A DNA stretch of 64,000 bases from Lentzea sp. NBRC 102530 (GCF_030269365.1 NZ_BSTF01000019.1:122915-186914); one strand, 5' to 3'. Shown: positions 50,305 to 59,661, numbered from the stretch's first letter. The notes: generated by a model not told the origin, from the letters alone. A program made the numbers and translations.

Positions 50305-52226
50305 GCGTTCTGGCCGTTGTTCTTGGCCATCTGGGTCAGCGCGATCGCCGCGGCGATGTTCTGCGCGTCACCCGTGGTGAACGAGCTGAGGATCTTGGTC
50401 AGGTCCTCCGGGAAGTTGTTCGTCCCGTCCATCCACCTGCTGCCCAGCGCCTGCACGACGTCGGAGTTGCCGACGAAGCTGTCGACCTGCTTGCCCGCGG
50501 TGATCGACGCGGCGATCTTGTCGAAGAACATCGTGTCGCCACCGACGATGTCGATGTCGGCCTTCTCCAGGCCGGCCGCGAGGACCATCGCCTGAGCCTC
50601 GGCGACCTGGCGCTGCACGTCGATGCCCTTGAGGCGGATCTCCTTCTCGGCTTCGAGCCGCAGGCGGTACTCCTCGTGCTCGCGGGTCGCGGTGTCGAGC
50701 GCGGCCATCGCCTCGGCCTTGTGCGACAGGCCCTCCGCCTCGCCCTTGAGGCGTTCCTTGATGCCCTCGGCGTCGGCGAGCGCCTTCTCGCGGTCGACCA
50801 CGGCCTCGGCCCGGCCGAGCGCCTCGGACGCGGCGGCGTCCCGTTCCTTGACCTGTGCCTCCGCCAGGCCCTTCGCGGCGGCCTCCGCCTGCGTGCCCTC
50901 GGCGAGCCTGATCTTGGAGCGGGCGTCGAGGTCCGCGGCCTTGTTGCGCGACTCGGCGAGCACGACAGCCTCGCGGGCCTTGTGCTGCGCGGCCTGTTCC
51001 GCGGCCTCGGCGGCCTTGATGTCCTTGACCAGCGACTCCTGCGCCTCGGCCTCCGCGCGGATCACGATCTGCTGGCGCTCGCGCTCGGCCTCCTCGACCG
51101 CGCGCAGCTTCTTGATGTTCTCCTCCTGCTCGGCCACCGTCTTCTCGACGGCGACGCGCTCGCGCACCAGGTCGGCGATCGCGCGCCGCTCGTGCTCGAG
51201 CTCCTTGTCCTTCTCGATCATGCGCAGCGACGTCTCGCGTTCGCGGGCGATGACCTCCAGCAGGCGGTCCTTCTCGATGCGCTCGGTCTCGACGGCGATC
51301 ACGCGCTCGCGGTTCTTCTCGGCGACGGCGATCTCGCGGGCCTTGTTCTCGGTCTGGATGCCGAGCTGCTCCTCGGTGCGGATGAACGCGGTGTTGGCCT
51401 TGAGGCGTTCCTCGGCCTGCACCTTCTGCGTCTCGGCCTCCTGCTGCGCGCGGGCGGTCTCGATCTCGCGCTTCTGCTTGATCTCCGCGTCGGCCTGGCG
51501 GCGTTCGAGCTCGAGGATCGCCTCACGCGCGCTGACGTTCTGGCGCGTGATCTCCTTCTCCTCGTTGCGGGTGAACTCGTTGGTCTTGACGTGCTCGATC
51601 GCGGTCAGCTCGGTGATCTTGCGGATGCCCTGCGCATCCAGGATGTTCGCGGGGTCGAGCTGCTTGAGCGGCGTCTGCTCCAGGTAGTCGATGGCCGCGT
51701 CCTCGAGGCTGTAGCCGTTGAGGTCGGTACCGATGACCTGGACGATCCGGTCGCGGAACTCGTCGCGGTGCGTGTAGAGGTCGACGAAGTCGAGCTGCTT
51801 GCCGACGGTCTTGAGGGCCTCGGAGAACTTGGCGTTGAACAGCTCCTGCAGCGTCTGCTCGTGGCTCGCGCGTTCGGTGCCGATCGCCTGCGCGACCTTG
51901 ATGACGTCCTCGACGGTCTTGTTGACCCGCACGAAGAACGTGATGCGGATGTCGGCGCGGATGTTGTCCTTGCAGATCAGGCCCTCGTTGCCGGCCCGGC
52001 GGATCTCGATGGTCTTCACCGAGATGTCCATCGTCTCGCAGCGGTGCAGCACCGGCAGCACGACGGTGCCGGTGAAGGTCACGTCGACCTTGCGCATCTT
52101 CGAGACGATCAGTGCCTTGCCCTGCTCGCACTTCTTGAAAAGTCTGCTCAGCGTGATCAACGCCAAGATCAGCACAACCGCGATCACGGCGATCAGCACG
52201 ATCAGCCCGGTCGAGATCGCTCCCAT
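50301..52226 (-). CDS. flotillin-like SPFH protein (YqiK type)
   Basis: A 641-aa protein. One N-terminal membrane helix (STGLIVLIAVIAVVLILAL), an SPFH/band 7 domain to about 220, then a very long Glu/Ala/Arg coiled coil (about 230-540) and a flotillin-type C-terminus. Such proteins oligomerise and organise membrane microdomains. The ATG at 52226 lies 2 nt after the NfeD-like stop, preceded by CAGGGGG; the ATPase start overlaps its stop. Confidence 0.9.
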   Translation of the reverse strand: MGAISTGLIVLIAVIAVVLILALITLSRLFKKCEQGKALIVSKMRKVDVTFTGTVVLPVLHRCETMDISVKTIEIRRAGNEGLICKDNIRADIRITFFVRVNKTVEDVIKVAQAIGTERASHEQTLQELFNAKFSEALKTVGKQLDFVDLYTHRDEFRDRIVQVIGTDLNGYSLEDAAIDYLEQTPLKQLDPANILDAQGIRKITELTAIEHVKTNEFTRNEEKEITRQNVSAREAILELERRQADAEIKQKREIETARAQQEAETQKVQAEERLKANTAFIRTEEQLGIQTENKAREIAVAEKNRERVIAVETERIEKDRLLEVIARERETSLRMIEKDKELEHERRAIADLVRERVAVEKTVAEQEENIKKLRAVEEAERERQQIVIRAEAEAQESLVKDIKAAEAAEQAAQHKAREAVVLAESRNKAADLDARSKIRLAEGTQAEAAAKGLAEAQVKERDAAASEALGRAEAVVDREKALADAEGIKERLKGEAEGLSHKAEAMAALDTATREHEEYRLRLEAEKEIRLKGIDVQRQVAEAQAMVLAAGLEKADIDIVGGDTMFFDKIAASITAGKQVDSFVGNSDVVQALGSRWMDGTNNFPEDLTKILSSFTTGDAQNIAAAIALTQMAKNNGQNA

Positions 52227-52228
52227 GT

Positions 52229-52756
52229 TCAGCCCCCTGTGGTGATGTCCACGACCCAGAAGAACTCGCCCTCGGCGTCGTAGTCGAAGATCAACGCGGT
52301 CTGTCCCGCCTTGAGGTCGGTGCTCTGCGCAGCCCTGACCTGAACGACCGCCGTACCGCCGTCGTCGGCGGTCACCTCGGCCTGCCCGTACTGCTCGGTG
52401 ACCCTGGCCGTCCGGATGATCGCGGTGCGGCCGACGAAGTCGTTGCGGGACGCCGGTTTCTCCGGTCGCGTCCAGTTCCTGACCGGGATGAGAAGGATCC
52501 GCGTGACCAGCGCGCCGACCAGCAGCGCACCCCCGAACACCGCGTACCTGAGCTTGCCCTCCGGCGTGTACACCGTGCCGACCAGCGCGGCGAACCACGT
52601 GATCACGATGAACACCGAGATGGAGATCGGCATCACGGGGGCGTCGAAGTCGAGCCCCACCAGCGCCACGGTGAGCCAGTAAGCCAGCACCATCAGCAAC
52701 AGGAAGCTGAACACCACGGTCGGAAACGCCAGTGCGGCAGCCAGGAACTCGGTCAT
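52229..52756 (-). CDS. NfeD-like OB-fold membrane protein (YqiJ type)
   Basis: A 175-aa protein with three membrane helices (about 8-32, 42-62 and 68-88) and a soluble C-terminal OB-fold (NDFVGRTAIIRTARV onward), the YqiJ arrangement that partners flotillins. ATG 52756 was preferred over 52759 because the GGGGGG site would otherwise sit only 2 nt from the start. First gene of the NfeD-flotillin-ATPase operon. Confidence 0.85.
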   Translation of the reverse strand: MTEFLAAALAFPTVVFSFLLLMVLAYWLTVALVGLDFDAPVMPISISVFIVITWFAALVGTVYTPEGKLRYAVFGGALLVGALVTRILLIPVRNWTRPEKPASRNDFVGRTAIIRTARVTEQYGQAEVTADDGGTAVVQVRAAQSTDLKAGQTALIFDYDAEGEFFWVVDITTGG

Positions 52757-52833
52757 CATCGCCCCCCTTCTCGTCATTTTGATGCGCCGGGGGCCGGTTT
52801 CGTTGCACTTTCGGGAATGATCGATGGAAATCG

Positions 52834-53646
52834 ATGGTTGCCCTGATCATGGACTTCGGGGTGCAGGGGCTGAACATCGGTGACGAGGCGGGGCCGCAGG
52901 CGACACGGCGGCTCGCCCAGCTGGCCGAATCACTCGGCTACCGGTCGTGGTGGGCGTCCGATCACGTGGTGCTGCCGTCACCACGCGTCGACCCGTCACC
53001 GTCCGAACCGGACACCGTGATCGTCGATCCGCTGACCCACCTGAGCTATGTGGCGGCTGTCACGTCCACGCTCGAACTCGCGACCGGGATCGTGATCCTC
53101 CCCCAGCGCAACCCGCTGGTGCTCGCGAAGCAGGTGGCGTCGCTGGACCTGTTGAGCGGCGGCCGGTTCACCCTCGGCGTCGGCGCGGGGTACCTCGAAC
53201 CGGAGATGACGGCGGTCGGCGCGTCGTTCGGCGAACGGGGCGCGATCACCGACGAGTACCTGGACGCGATGGACCAGCTCTGGCACGCGGACGTTCCCGC
53301 GTTCGCCGGCGAGCACGTGTCGTTCTCCGGCGTGGACGCCTTCCCCAAGCCGTCGAACGTGCGGGTCGTCGTCGGCGGGCACAGCCCTTCGGCGTTCCGG
53401 CGGGCCGTGACGCGGGCGCAGGGCTGGTTCGGCATCGGCACGCCTTCCGACATCCGCGGGCATCTGGCCCGCTTTCCCGCGCGACCGGACGGCTTCCGGA
53501 TCAGCGTGTCCACGCAGGTCCCGCTGACGGCCGCGGTGGTACGGGAGTACGAGGACCTCGGCGTGGACGAGCTGGTGATCTACCCGCCGGCGTTCGACGG
53601 CACCGTGGACGAGGTGTTGCGCAGGTACGCCGAGCTGATTGGCTAG
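52834..53646 (+). CDS. LLM-class F420-dependent oxidoreductase
   Basis: A 270-aa TIM-barrel protein of the luciferase-like monooxygenase class. SWWASDHVVLPSP near residue 38, LELATGIVILPQRNP and GGRFTLGVGAGYLEPE are the usual F420/FMN contacts. The substrate is unknown. ATG 52849 (MDFGVQG) is an alternative start. Divergent from the NfeD-flotillin operon. Confidence 0.9.
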   Translation: MVALIMDFGVQGLNIGDEAGPQATRRLAQLAESLGYRSWWASDHVVLPSPRVDPSPSEPDTVIVDPLTHLSYVAAVTSTLELATGIVILPQRNPLVLAKQVASLDLLSGGRFTLGVGAGYLEPEMTAVGASFGERGAITDEYLDAMDQLWHADVPAFAGEHVSFSGVDAFPKPSNVRVVVGGHSPSAFRRAVTRAQGWFGIGTPSDIRGHLARFPARPDGFRISVSTQVPLTAAVVREYEDLGVDELVIYPPAFDGTVDEVLRRYAELIG

Positions 53647-53657
53647 CCTCGGGTGTC

Positions 53658-54566
53658 GTGATCCCCGTAGTCGTGCTCGCCGGCTTCCTCGGTGCCGGCA
53701 AGACCACCCTGCTCAACCACCTGCTGCGCACGTCCGGCGGCACGCGGATCGGCGTGGTGGTGAACGACTTCGGCAAGATCAACATCGACGCGTTCTCGGT
53801 GTCCGCCCAGGTCGACTCGATGGTGTCGCTCTCGAACGGCTGCCTGTGCTGCGCGGTCGACTCCTCCGAGCTGGAGGGGATGCTCGGGAAGCTGGCCTCG
53901 GCCGACCTGGACGTGATCGTCATCGAGGCGTCCGGCCTGGCCGAGCCCGCGGCGATGGTGCGGATGGTCGCGCAGGCGTCCGGGGTGTCGTACGGCGGAC
54001 TGATCTACGTGGCCGACGCGGTGGAACTCGACGCCGTGCCGCACCTGGAACGCGACCTCGCGCTGGCCGACCTGGTGGTGCTGAACAAGATCGACCGGGT
54101 GTCCGCCGTGCCGTCGTTGCCCTGTTCGGCGCCGGTGCTGCCCGTGTCGTTCGGACAGATCGACCCGGCCCTGCTGTTCGAGGTGCGGCCGCCTGACCTC
54201 GGGCCGCGGCAGCTGTCGTTCGACGACCTCGACGACCACTCGACGCACACGCACGCCTCCTACGACAGCGTGTCGTTCGAATGCGACGACCCGTTGCACC
54301 CCAAGCTGTTCATGGACTTCCTGGCGGCGCGGCCGGAGGGGCTGTTCCGCGCCAAGGGTTTCGTCCGGTTCCCGCTCGGCACGTTCCTGCTGCAGACGGT
54401 CGGCGCGTACGTGTCGTTCACGCCCGTCGACGACGCCCCGACGCAGCTGGTGCTGATCGGGGCGGGCATCGATCCGGAGGCGTTGACGGACTGGCTGCTG
54501 GCGTGCGTGGCGGACGGACCGGTCACCGAGCAGGAGATGCTCTGGGTGCTCCGGTACGCCCGCTGA
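53658..54566 (+). CDS. CobW/P47K-type metallochaperone GTPase
   Basis: A 302-aa G3E GTPase. Walker A GFLGAGKTT, the GCLCC metal-binding CxCC motif, Switch II ASGLAEP and the guanine-specificity NKID are all intact. A His-rich loop (DDHSTHTHAS, about residue 195) could bind Zn or Co. The C-terminal CobW_C domain follows. Family members deliver Zn or Co to enzymes and are often zinc-regulated; no Zur box was recognised. Confidence 0.92.
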   Translation: MIPVVVLAGFLGAGKTTLLNHLLRTSGGTRIGVVVNDFGKINIDAFSVSAQVDSMVSLSNGCLCCAVDSSELEGMLGKLASADLDVIVIEASGLAEPAAMVRMVAQASGVSYGGLIYVADAVELDAVPHLERDLALADLVVLNKIDRVSAVPSLPCSAPVLPVSFGQIDPALLFEVRPPDLGPRQLSFDDLDDHSTHTHASYDSVSFECDDPLHPKLFMDFLAARPEGLFRAKGFVRFPLGTFLLQTVGAYVSFTPVDDAPTQLVLIGAGIDPEALTDWLLACVADGPVTEQEMLWVLRYAR

Positions 54567-54572
54567 CGCCTG

Positions 54573-55598
54573 CTACTTCTTCTGGCAGAGTGCCGTGTCC
54601 ATCACGTCGAACATCTGCTGGAACTTCCTGGCCGGGTCGTCGCCGAACGTGCCGGGCAGCGCGGTGAGTGTGATCGCCGCGTGGTTGCCGCCGTCCGTCG
54701 CGCCGCCGAGCGAGCCCCAGCCGTGGATCGACCCGCCGTGGCCCCACCAGACCCCGCCGCAGCTGAGCTTGGTGCTCTCGAGACCGAGGCCGTAGGCGCT
54801 CCGCTCGTCGACGGTGATCGTCCTGCGCATCTCGTCGAGCTGCGGCTGGTCGAGGATCTTGCCGTCGAGCAGCCGCTGGAAGAACTTCGCGACGTCCTGC
54901 GGTGTGGAGACCATCGCGCCGGAGGCCCACGCCTGCGAGGTGTCGAGTTCGGTCGCATCGACCACAGTGGACTTCGGGTCCGTCAGGTCGCTCAGCGCGT
55001 ACGCCCTGGCGTGCTTGCCGCGAAGGCGTTGCTCGCCCTGGTCCGGCCAGTAGGTGTCCTTGAGCCCTGCCTTGCTGATCACCTTGGCGATCGCCTCGCC
55101 GACCGGGCGTCCGGTGACCTTCTGGACCAGCAGCCCGGCGACGACGTAGTTCGTGTTGCTGTACTCGTACTTCTCGCCGGGCTGGAAGGCGGGTGGCTGG
55201 CTCAGCGCGACGTCGAGCAGGTCGTGCGGGGCGAAGTACCTGTCCCGGACGTCCGCGATCTTCGGGACGCCGATCTGCATCACGTAGTCAGGCAGGCCGC
55301 TGGTGTGCTGCAGGACCTGCCGGACGGTGATCCGGCTGTCCTTGACGTGCGGCACGTACTGGTTGACCGGCCCGTCCAGCTCGACCTTGCGCTCGGCGGT
55401 GAGCTGGAGCGTCGCCACCGCCACGAACGACTTGGTGATGCTGCCGATCCGCACCTGCCCGTTCACCGGCGCCTTGCCGCGCGCCTCGTCGCGCCCGTTG
55501 ACGTGCGCCTCCACGCCGGGCGTGCCCTGGGCGACGATCTGGTCGAGCTGCTGGGGAACGAGCAGTGCGAGCGCGGTGACCGCCGCGACCGCGATCAC
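54573..55598 (-). CDS. serine hydrolase (class C beta-lactamase/DD-peptidase family)
   Basis: A 341-aa exported protein. A hydrophobic start (AVAAVTALALLVP) is followed by the class C motifs: SITK (SxxK), YSNTNY (YxN) and HGGSIHG (HxG in place of KTG). Such enzymes are DD-peptidases or esterases. GTG start in GTGA overlap with the paralogue upstream, so the two are co-translated tandem duplicates. Confidence 0.9.
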   Translation of the reverse strand: MIAVAAVTALALLVPQQLDQIVAQGTPGVEAHVNGRDEARGKAPVNGQVRIGSITKSFVAVATLQLTAERKVELDGPVNQYVPHVKDSRITVRQVLQHTSGLPDYVMQIGVPKIADVRDRYFAPHDLLDVALSQPPAFQPGEKYEYSNTNYVVAGLLVQKVTGRPVGEAIAKVISKAGLKDTYWPDQGEQRLRGKHARAYALSDLTDPKSTVVDATELDTSQAWASGAMVSTPQDVAKFFQRLLDGKILDQPQLDEMRRTITVDERSAYGLGLESTKLSCGGVWWGHGGSIHGWGSLGGATDGGNHAAITLTALPGTFGDDPARKFQQMFDVMDTALCQKK

Positions 55599-56713
55599 CT
55601 GGCACCGCAGAGAGCAGCGTCCACAGTGGCCAGAACGGCGTCGTGGGCCTTCGTCGCTTCCTCAGGCGTGTCCTGGAAGGTGCCCGGCAACGCCGTCACC
55701 GCAACGGAGAACGCCCGCCCGTTCGGCGCGACCCCACCGCGCGTCTCGTACCCGTGGATGTCGCCGCCGTGGCCCCAGTACCGGCCACCGCACGTGAGCG
55801 GCGTGCTGGCGATGCCCAGCCCGTACTCCGCGCCGGCCCACATCTCACCCTTGGTCTCGACGGTCTTCCGCATCTCGGCGAGCTGCGCCTGCGGAACCAG
55901 CTTCCCGTTCAGAAGGGCGCTGTAGAAGGCGTTCAGATCCTTGGTGGTGGAGATGATCTGCCCGGCCGCCCAGCCCCACGACGGGTCGAGTTCGGTGACG
56001 TCCTCGATGCCGTTGCCGATCTTCGAGTACCCCTGGGGGTGCTTGCCGCGGATGCCCTCCTCGCCGACCCCCGGCCAGTAGGTGTCCCTGAGCTTGATCT
56101 TCTGCACGACCCGCTTGTCGACGTTCTCGGCGACGGGCCGCCCGGTGACCTTCTGGATCAGCAGGCCGAGCAGCACGTAGTTCGTGTTGCTGTACTTGAA
56201 CTTCTCGCCGGGCTCACCGGTCTTGGGGTGCGCGTTGCCGACGTCGAGCAGCTCCCGCGGCTCGAAGTACCGGTGCCGCAAGTCCTCGAACTTGTCGAGC
56301 CCCAGGTAGTTCGTGTAGTTGGCCAGCCCGCTGGTGTGGTTCAGCAACTGCCGGACGGTGATCCGGCCGTCCTGCACCGCGTTCGGCAGGTAGTGGTTGA
56401 TCGGCTTGTCGAGCTCGACCTTCCCCTCCGCCACCAGCTGCATGACCACGACGGCCACGAACGCCTTGGTGTTGGACCCGGCGCGCACCTGCCCGTTGGC
56501 GGGAACGGGTTTCCGCTTGCCCAGCTCGGCCGTACCCGACGTGTAGGCCCTGGCGTGCCCGTTGGCGTCGGTGGTGGTGCCGAGCGCCGCGGGGAACTTG
56601 TGCTCCTTCGTCAGCCCGTCGAGCTTGCCCTGGAGCCCGCTGGGCGGCGCGGCCATCGCCGTTCCGCTGAACAACATGGCCGCCGCCAACACACCTACCA
56701 GCGTCTTCTTCAT
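55595..56713 (-). CDS. serine hydrolase (class C family), paralogue
   Basis: A 372-aa exported protein with a classical signal peptide (KKTLVGVLAAAMLFSGTAMA). SNTK (SxxK), YSNTNY and HGGDIHG are at matching places to the downstream paralogue. Both copies keep all catalytic residues. ATG 56713 was chosen because the signal peptide begins there; CAAGGGAGG lies just upstream. First gene of the pair. Confidence 0.9.
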   Translation of the reverse strand: MKKTLVGVLAAAMLFSGTAMAAPPSGLQGKLDGLTKEHKFPAALGTTTDANGHARAYTSGTAELGKRKPVPANGQVRAGSNTKAFVAVVVMQLVAEGKVELDKPINHYLPNAVQDGRITVRQLLNHTSGLANYTNYLGLDKFEDLRHRYFEPRELLDVGNAHPKTGEPGEKFKYSNTNYVLLGLLIQKVTGRPVAENVDKRVVQKIKLRDTYWPGVGEEGIRGKHPQGYSKIGNGIEDVTELDPSWGWAAGQIISTTKDLNAFYSALLNGKLVPQAQLAEMRKTVETKGEMWAGAEYGLGIASTPLTCGGRYWGHGGDIHGYETRGGVAPNGRAFSVAVTALPGTFQDTPEEATKAHDAVLATVDAALCGAR

Positions 56714-56812
56714 CCTGTGCCTCCCTTGCCGTGGTGAGGACCAGGTTTCCGGTTCCGGGTGTGCTGCCGCAGTCACGCACGCTTCCGTTCCCGGGGTGGA
56801 GCAGGCTCTACC

Positions 56813-57886
56813 TCAGTACCGCACGTCGCTCTGCAGCAGTGGCGGGTAGACGCCGGACGGTTCGCCGTCCACCGTCGTGCCGGCGAACTGCAACATGGCC
56901 CGCAACTCCCCGTGCAGCTGCGAGGGGTAGTTCAACTCGGGCCGCGACACCACGTCGAGCTCTTCGAGCTGTTCCTCCGTGAGCACGACCTCTTGGAGGT
57001 TGCTCTCCAGGTGCTCCACCTTCCGAGCACCGATGATCGGCACCACGGTCCCCTCTCGCTGCCGCAGCCAGGCCAACGACACCGCGGCCGCGGTGGCACC
57101 GGTCTCGTCCGCGATCTTCGTGACCACGTCGATGACCTCGAACTCCTCTTTGCTCGGCCCACCCACGAACTTGGCCCGCTCCGAATCCTCCACCTGCACG
57201 TTCCTGCGGTACTTGCCGCTGAGGAACCCGTTGCGGAGCGGACTCCAAGGCACCAGCGCCAGCCCGAAGTCCCTGCTCATGGGACCGATCTCACCCTCGA
57301 CGGTCCTCGCCAGCAACGAGTACTCCACCTGCAACGCCACCAGCGGCGTCCACCCCCTGAGCAGTGCCATCGTCTGGGCCTGCGCCGTGACCCAGGCAGG
57401 CACGTTGGAGAACCCGACGTACCCGACCTTGCCCGATCCCACCAGGTCGTCCAGGACCCGCATGGTCTCCTCGACGGGGGTGTTCCGATCCCAGTTGTGC
57501 AGCCAGTAGAGGTCGAGGTGGTCGGTGCCCAACCTCCTGAGCGTCTCCTCCAACTGCCGCCGAACCGACGTCCGCCCCGCCCCACCACCGTTCGGATCGC
57601 CGGGGTGCATGTTGAAGAAGAACTTGGACGCCAGCACCACCCGATCGCGGTTGCCGCTGCTCCTGAAGAAGTCGCCGAGGATCTTCTCCGAGTGACCGTT
57701 GGTGTAGAAGTTGGCGGTGTCGATGAAGTTCCCACCCCGGTCGAGGTAGGTCCGAAGGATCTTCCCGGACTCCTCCACGCTGCACCCGGCGGCCCCGGGA
57801 TCCTCGCCGAAGGTCATCGCGCCGAGGGCGAACGGGCTGACGCGGAGGCCGGAGCGGCCCAGGGTGACGTAGTGGTCGAGCGGCAT
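56813..57886 (-). CDS. aldo/keto reductase
   Basis: A 357-aa NADPH-dependent AKR. The catalytic tetrad is visible in order: Asp and Tyr in FIDTANFYTNG, Lys in VVLASKFF, and His in LYWLHNWD. VPWSPLRNGFLSG and the C-terminal GARKVEHLESNL segment bind NADPH. The substrate is not assigned. Confidence 0.93.
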   Translation of the reverse strand: MPLDHYVTLGRSGLRVSPFALGAMTFGEDPGAAGCSVEESGKILRTYLDRGGNFIDTANFYTNGHSEKILGDFFRSSGNRDRVVLASKFFFNMHPGDPNGGGAGRTSVRRQLEETLRRLGTDHLDLYWLHNWDRNTPVEETMRVLDDLVGSGKVGYVGFSNVPAWVTAQAQTMALLRGWTPLVALQVEYSLLARTVEGEIGPMSRDFGLALVPWSPLRNGFLSGKYRRNVQVEDSERAKFVGGPSKEEFEVIDVVTKIADETGATAAAVSLAWLRQREGTVVPIIGARKVEHLESNLQEVVLTEEQLEELDVVSRPELNYPSQLHGELRAMLQFAGTTVDGEPSGVYPPLLQSDVRY

Positions 57887-58071
57887 CGTGGTAGCCCTTC
57901 TCGGTCGTTTTCTGACACCTCCAAGTTCAGCGGCCGCAGCTTCGCCGGGGTACGACGATCCCGTCGTGCTCTTGCCTGATCCTCTTCGCGGGCTGTTCCG
58001 GGGTGCGTCAACGGTGAGGTTGGCAACCCGGAGGACATGCGGGTGGGGAGATCGGTAGGCTGTCCCGGCGA

Positions 58072-58147
58072 GGGCTGCTAGCTCAATTGGCAGAGCAGGA
58101 GACTTTTAATCTTCGGGTTCAGGGTTCGAGTCCCTGGCGGCCCACCA
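58072..58147 (+). tRNA. tRNA-Lys (TTT)
   Basis: A full cloverleaf: acceptor GGGCTGC/GCGGCCC, D arm AGCTCAATTGGCAGAGC, anticodon loop CTTTTAA with TTT, T arm CAGGGTTCGAGTCCCTG, discriminator A. CCA is encoded (58145-58147), unlike the other normal tRNAs in the window. Confidence 0.97.
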
Positions 58148-58254
58148 AACCCCCAGGTCACAGGCCTGGGGGTTTCGCATTTGGTAGATCACTGATACGC
58201 CTTTGACGCGCAGTACTCCGTGGCTGCACACGGAGTGCGACCGCCATCGCTCCG

Positions 58255-58260
58255 TAGAAT
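58255..58260 (+). promoter_or_regulatory. -10 box of a leaderless promoter (TAGAAT)
   Basis: TAGAAT is followed by 7 nt and ATG at 58268, with no ribosome site. Confidence 0.5.
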
Positions 58261-58267
58261 CCAGCCC

Positions 58268-58633
58268 ATGACCGCAGGTGCCCGCCCTGGAGTCGTGCCG
58301 CTGGCCGAGTGCGCCGACGTCTGGGACATCCTCGATCAGGTTCGGTCGAGGCCGAGCATGTGGATCCGTGGACGCCGGCTCCGCGAGTTGGAGATGACCC
58401 TTCAGGGTTACGGCGTCGCGCTTGAAGTTCATGGCATCGACGAGTCGTTCCACCTGACTCCCGGTGGTCCGTTCGGCCAGTGGCTTCATGCTCGGTTCGC
58501 CTGGGGGATGTCGTGCGGCTGGGCTCAGGCCATCACCGAGAACGCCGGCACGGAGGACCCGCTTGACCTGTTCTTCCGCCTCGTTGACGAGTACCGGGCG
58601 AGCGACCAGCAGTCTGGAAGTGGTCAGGCGTAG
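58268..58633 (+). CDS. small immunity-like hypothetical protein
   Basis: A 121-aa soluble protein. The RPSMWIRG segment near residue 30 and the following LRELEMTLQGYGVAL helix resemble the RPGMYIG-type start of small contact-dependent or polymorphic-toxin immunity proteins; the rest is helical with several Trp. No toxin is adjacent. The ATG lies 7 nt after a TAGAAT box. It sits just beyond tRNA-Lys, a common site for accessory genes. The functional guess is weak. Confidence 0.6.
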   Translation: MTAGARPGVVPLAECADVWDILDQVRSRPSMWIRGRRLRELEMTLQGYGVALEVHGIDESFHLTPGGPFGQWLHARFAWGMSCGWAQAITENAGTEDPLDLFFRLVDEYRASDQQSGSGQA

Positions 58634-58764
58634 ACGATGGCGCGGTCGCGGACCACGTCCCACGCGCTGACGTCCAGTTCGGCGAAGACGAGCAGCTCGT
58701 CGACCGAGGAGAACGGCACGGTGTGCCGGCTGCGAGCCCGCTCGATCTGTCTGGCGGTGAAGTT
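58624..58764 (-). pseudogene. C-terminal gene fragment
   Basis: A minus-strand open stretch of 46 codons, bounded upstream by a TGA (58765-58767), has protein-like composition (FTARQIERARSRH, PFSSVDELLVF, SAWDVVRDRAIVYA). It has no start codon, so it is probably the remains of a lost gene. It overlaps the end of the neighbouring ORF by 10 nt. Confidence 0.3.
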
Positions 58765-58840
58765 TCACCGGTGCGCCGAATTCGCGTGCGGGCCCGGCTT
58801 TGTGTTGCGTACTGTGCGCGGAACCGAAGGGGGTGCGGCA

Positions 58841-59572
58841 ATGACGAAGCTGAACCAGATCATCGCGGTCGAGAAGAGTGTCAAAGGGGGCACGCTTCGG
58901 GACCTCACCGACGCTCACCACGGGCTGCAGAAGCCCGCGTTGCTGGCCGGCATCTCCCGGACGTACCAGCCGAAGGACGAGGACGGCGAGGTGTTGCCGC
59001 CCGAGTCGACGCGCGTGCAGGTCAAGGCCGAGGACGTGCTGCGGAAGACGGCTTCGGTGATGACCCGCCTCTTCGACGTCACGGCCACCAAGGACTGGGC
59101 CAACTGCGTCGCCAAGGCCGATGTCGTGGTGGACGGGCAGACGTTGCTGCGCGACGTGCCGGTGTCCTACCTGCTCTTCCTCGAGAAGCAGCTGACGGAC
59201 CTGCACACGTTCGTGAAGAAGCTGCCCTTGCTGGACGCGGCCGAGGACTGGAGCTTCGACGAGTCCGCCGACTACTGGCGCACTGAGCACGTGCGGACCA
59301 TTCGCACGAAGAAGGTGCCTCGCAACCACGTCAAGGCCGAGGCGACGGAAAAGCACCCGGCTCAGGTCGAGGTGTACTACGAGGACGTGCCGGTGGGGTA
59401 CTGGACCACGGTGAAGTTCTCCGGTGCGTTGCCCGCGCGGCGGGTCAACGAGTTGGTGGACCGGGTCGAGAAGCTGCAGCACGCGGTGAAGTTCGCCCGC
59501 GAGGAGGCCAACAGCCTGGAGATCACCGACGAGCGCGTCGGTGGCGTGGTCTTCGACTACCTGTTCCGTTGA
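58841..59572 (+). CDS. hypothetical protein, 243 aa
   Basis: A soluble alpha/beta protein that starts MTKLNQIIAVEKSVKGG after GGGGGTG. Helical N-terminal half (DLTDAHHGLQKPALLAGISRT), middle with two Asp/Trp-rich stretches (DWSFDESADYW), C-terminal helix (LVDRVEKLQHAVKFAREEA). I do not recognise the family with certainty; similar proteins occur in actinobacterial genomes near accessory genes. It directly precedes the rearranged tRNA region. Confidence 0.7.
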   Translation: MTKLNQIIAVEKSVKGGTLRDLTDAHHGLQKPALLAGISRTYQPKDEDGEVLPPESTRVQVKAEDVLRKTASVMTRLFDVTATKDWANCVAKADVVVDGQTLLRDVPVSYLLFLEKQLTDLHTFVKKLPLLDAAEDWSFDESADYWRTEHVRTIRTKKVPRNHVKAEATEKHPAQVEVYYEDVPVGYWTTVKFSGALPARRVNELVDRVEKLQHAVKFAREEANSLEITDERVGGVVFDYLFR

Positions 59573-59585
59573 CGTCCGACAGACT

Positions 59586-59628
59586 CCCCCGCTGGAGCGC
59601 GGGGGTTGCGCTCCTCGGCTGAGGAGCG
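59586..59628. repeat. two tandem hairpins upstream of the permuted tRNA region
   Basis: CCCCCGC/GCGGGGG (59586-59605) and CGCTCCTC/GAGGAGCG with a GGCT loop (59609-59628). They may end the preceding gene or begin a structured precursor RNA. Confidence 0.6.
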
Positions 59629-59661
59629 TGAAAGCTGAAACTGAAACGTCAGCCTGAACCA

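Noticed and set aside
47335..50595. 1086-codon open frame opposite the giant AAA+ ATPase
   Set aside because: It is antisense to a conserved protein and has the Arg/Val/Leu-rich make-up of a high-GC shadow frame, with no domain or ribosome site.
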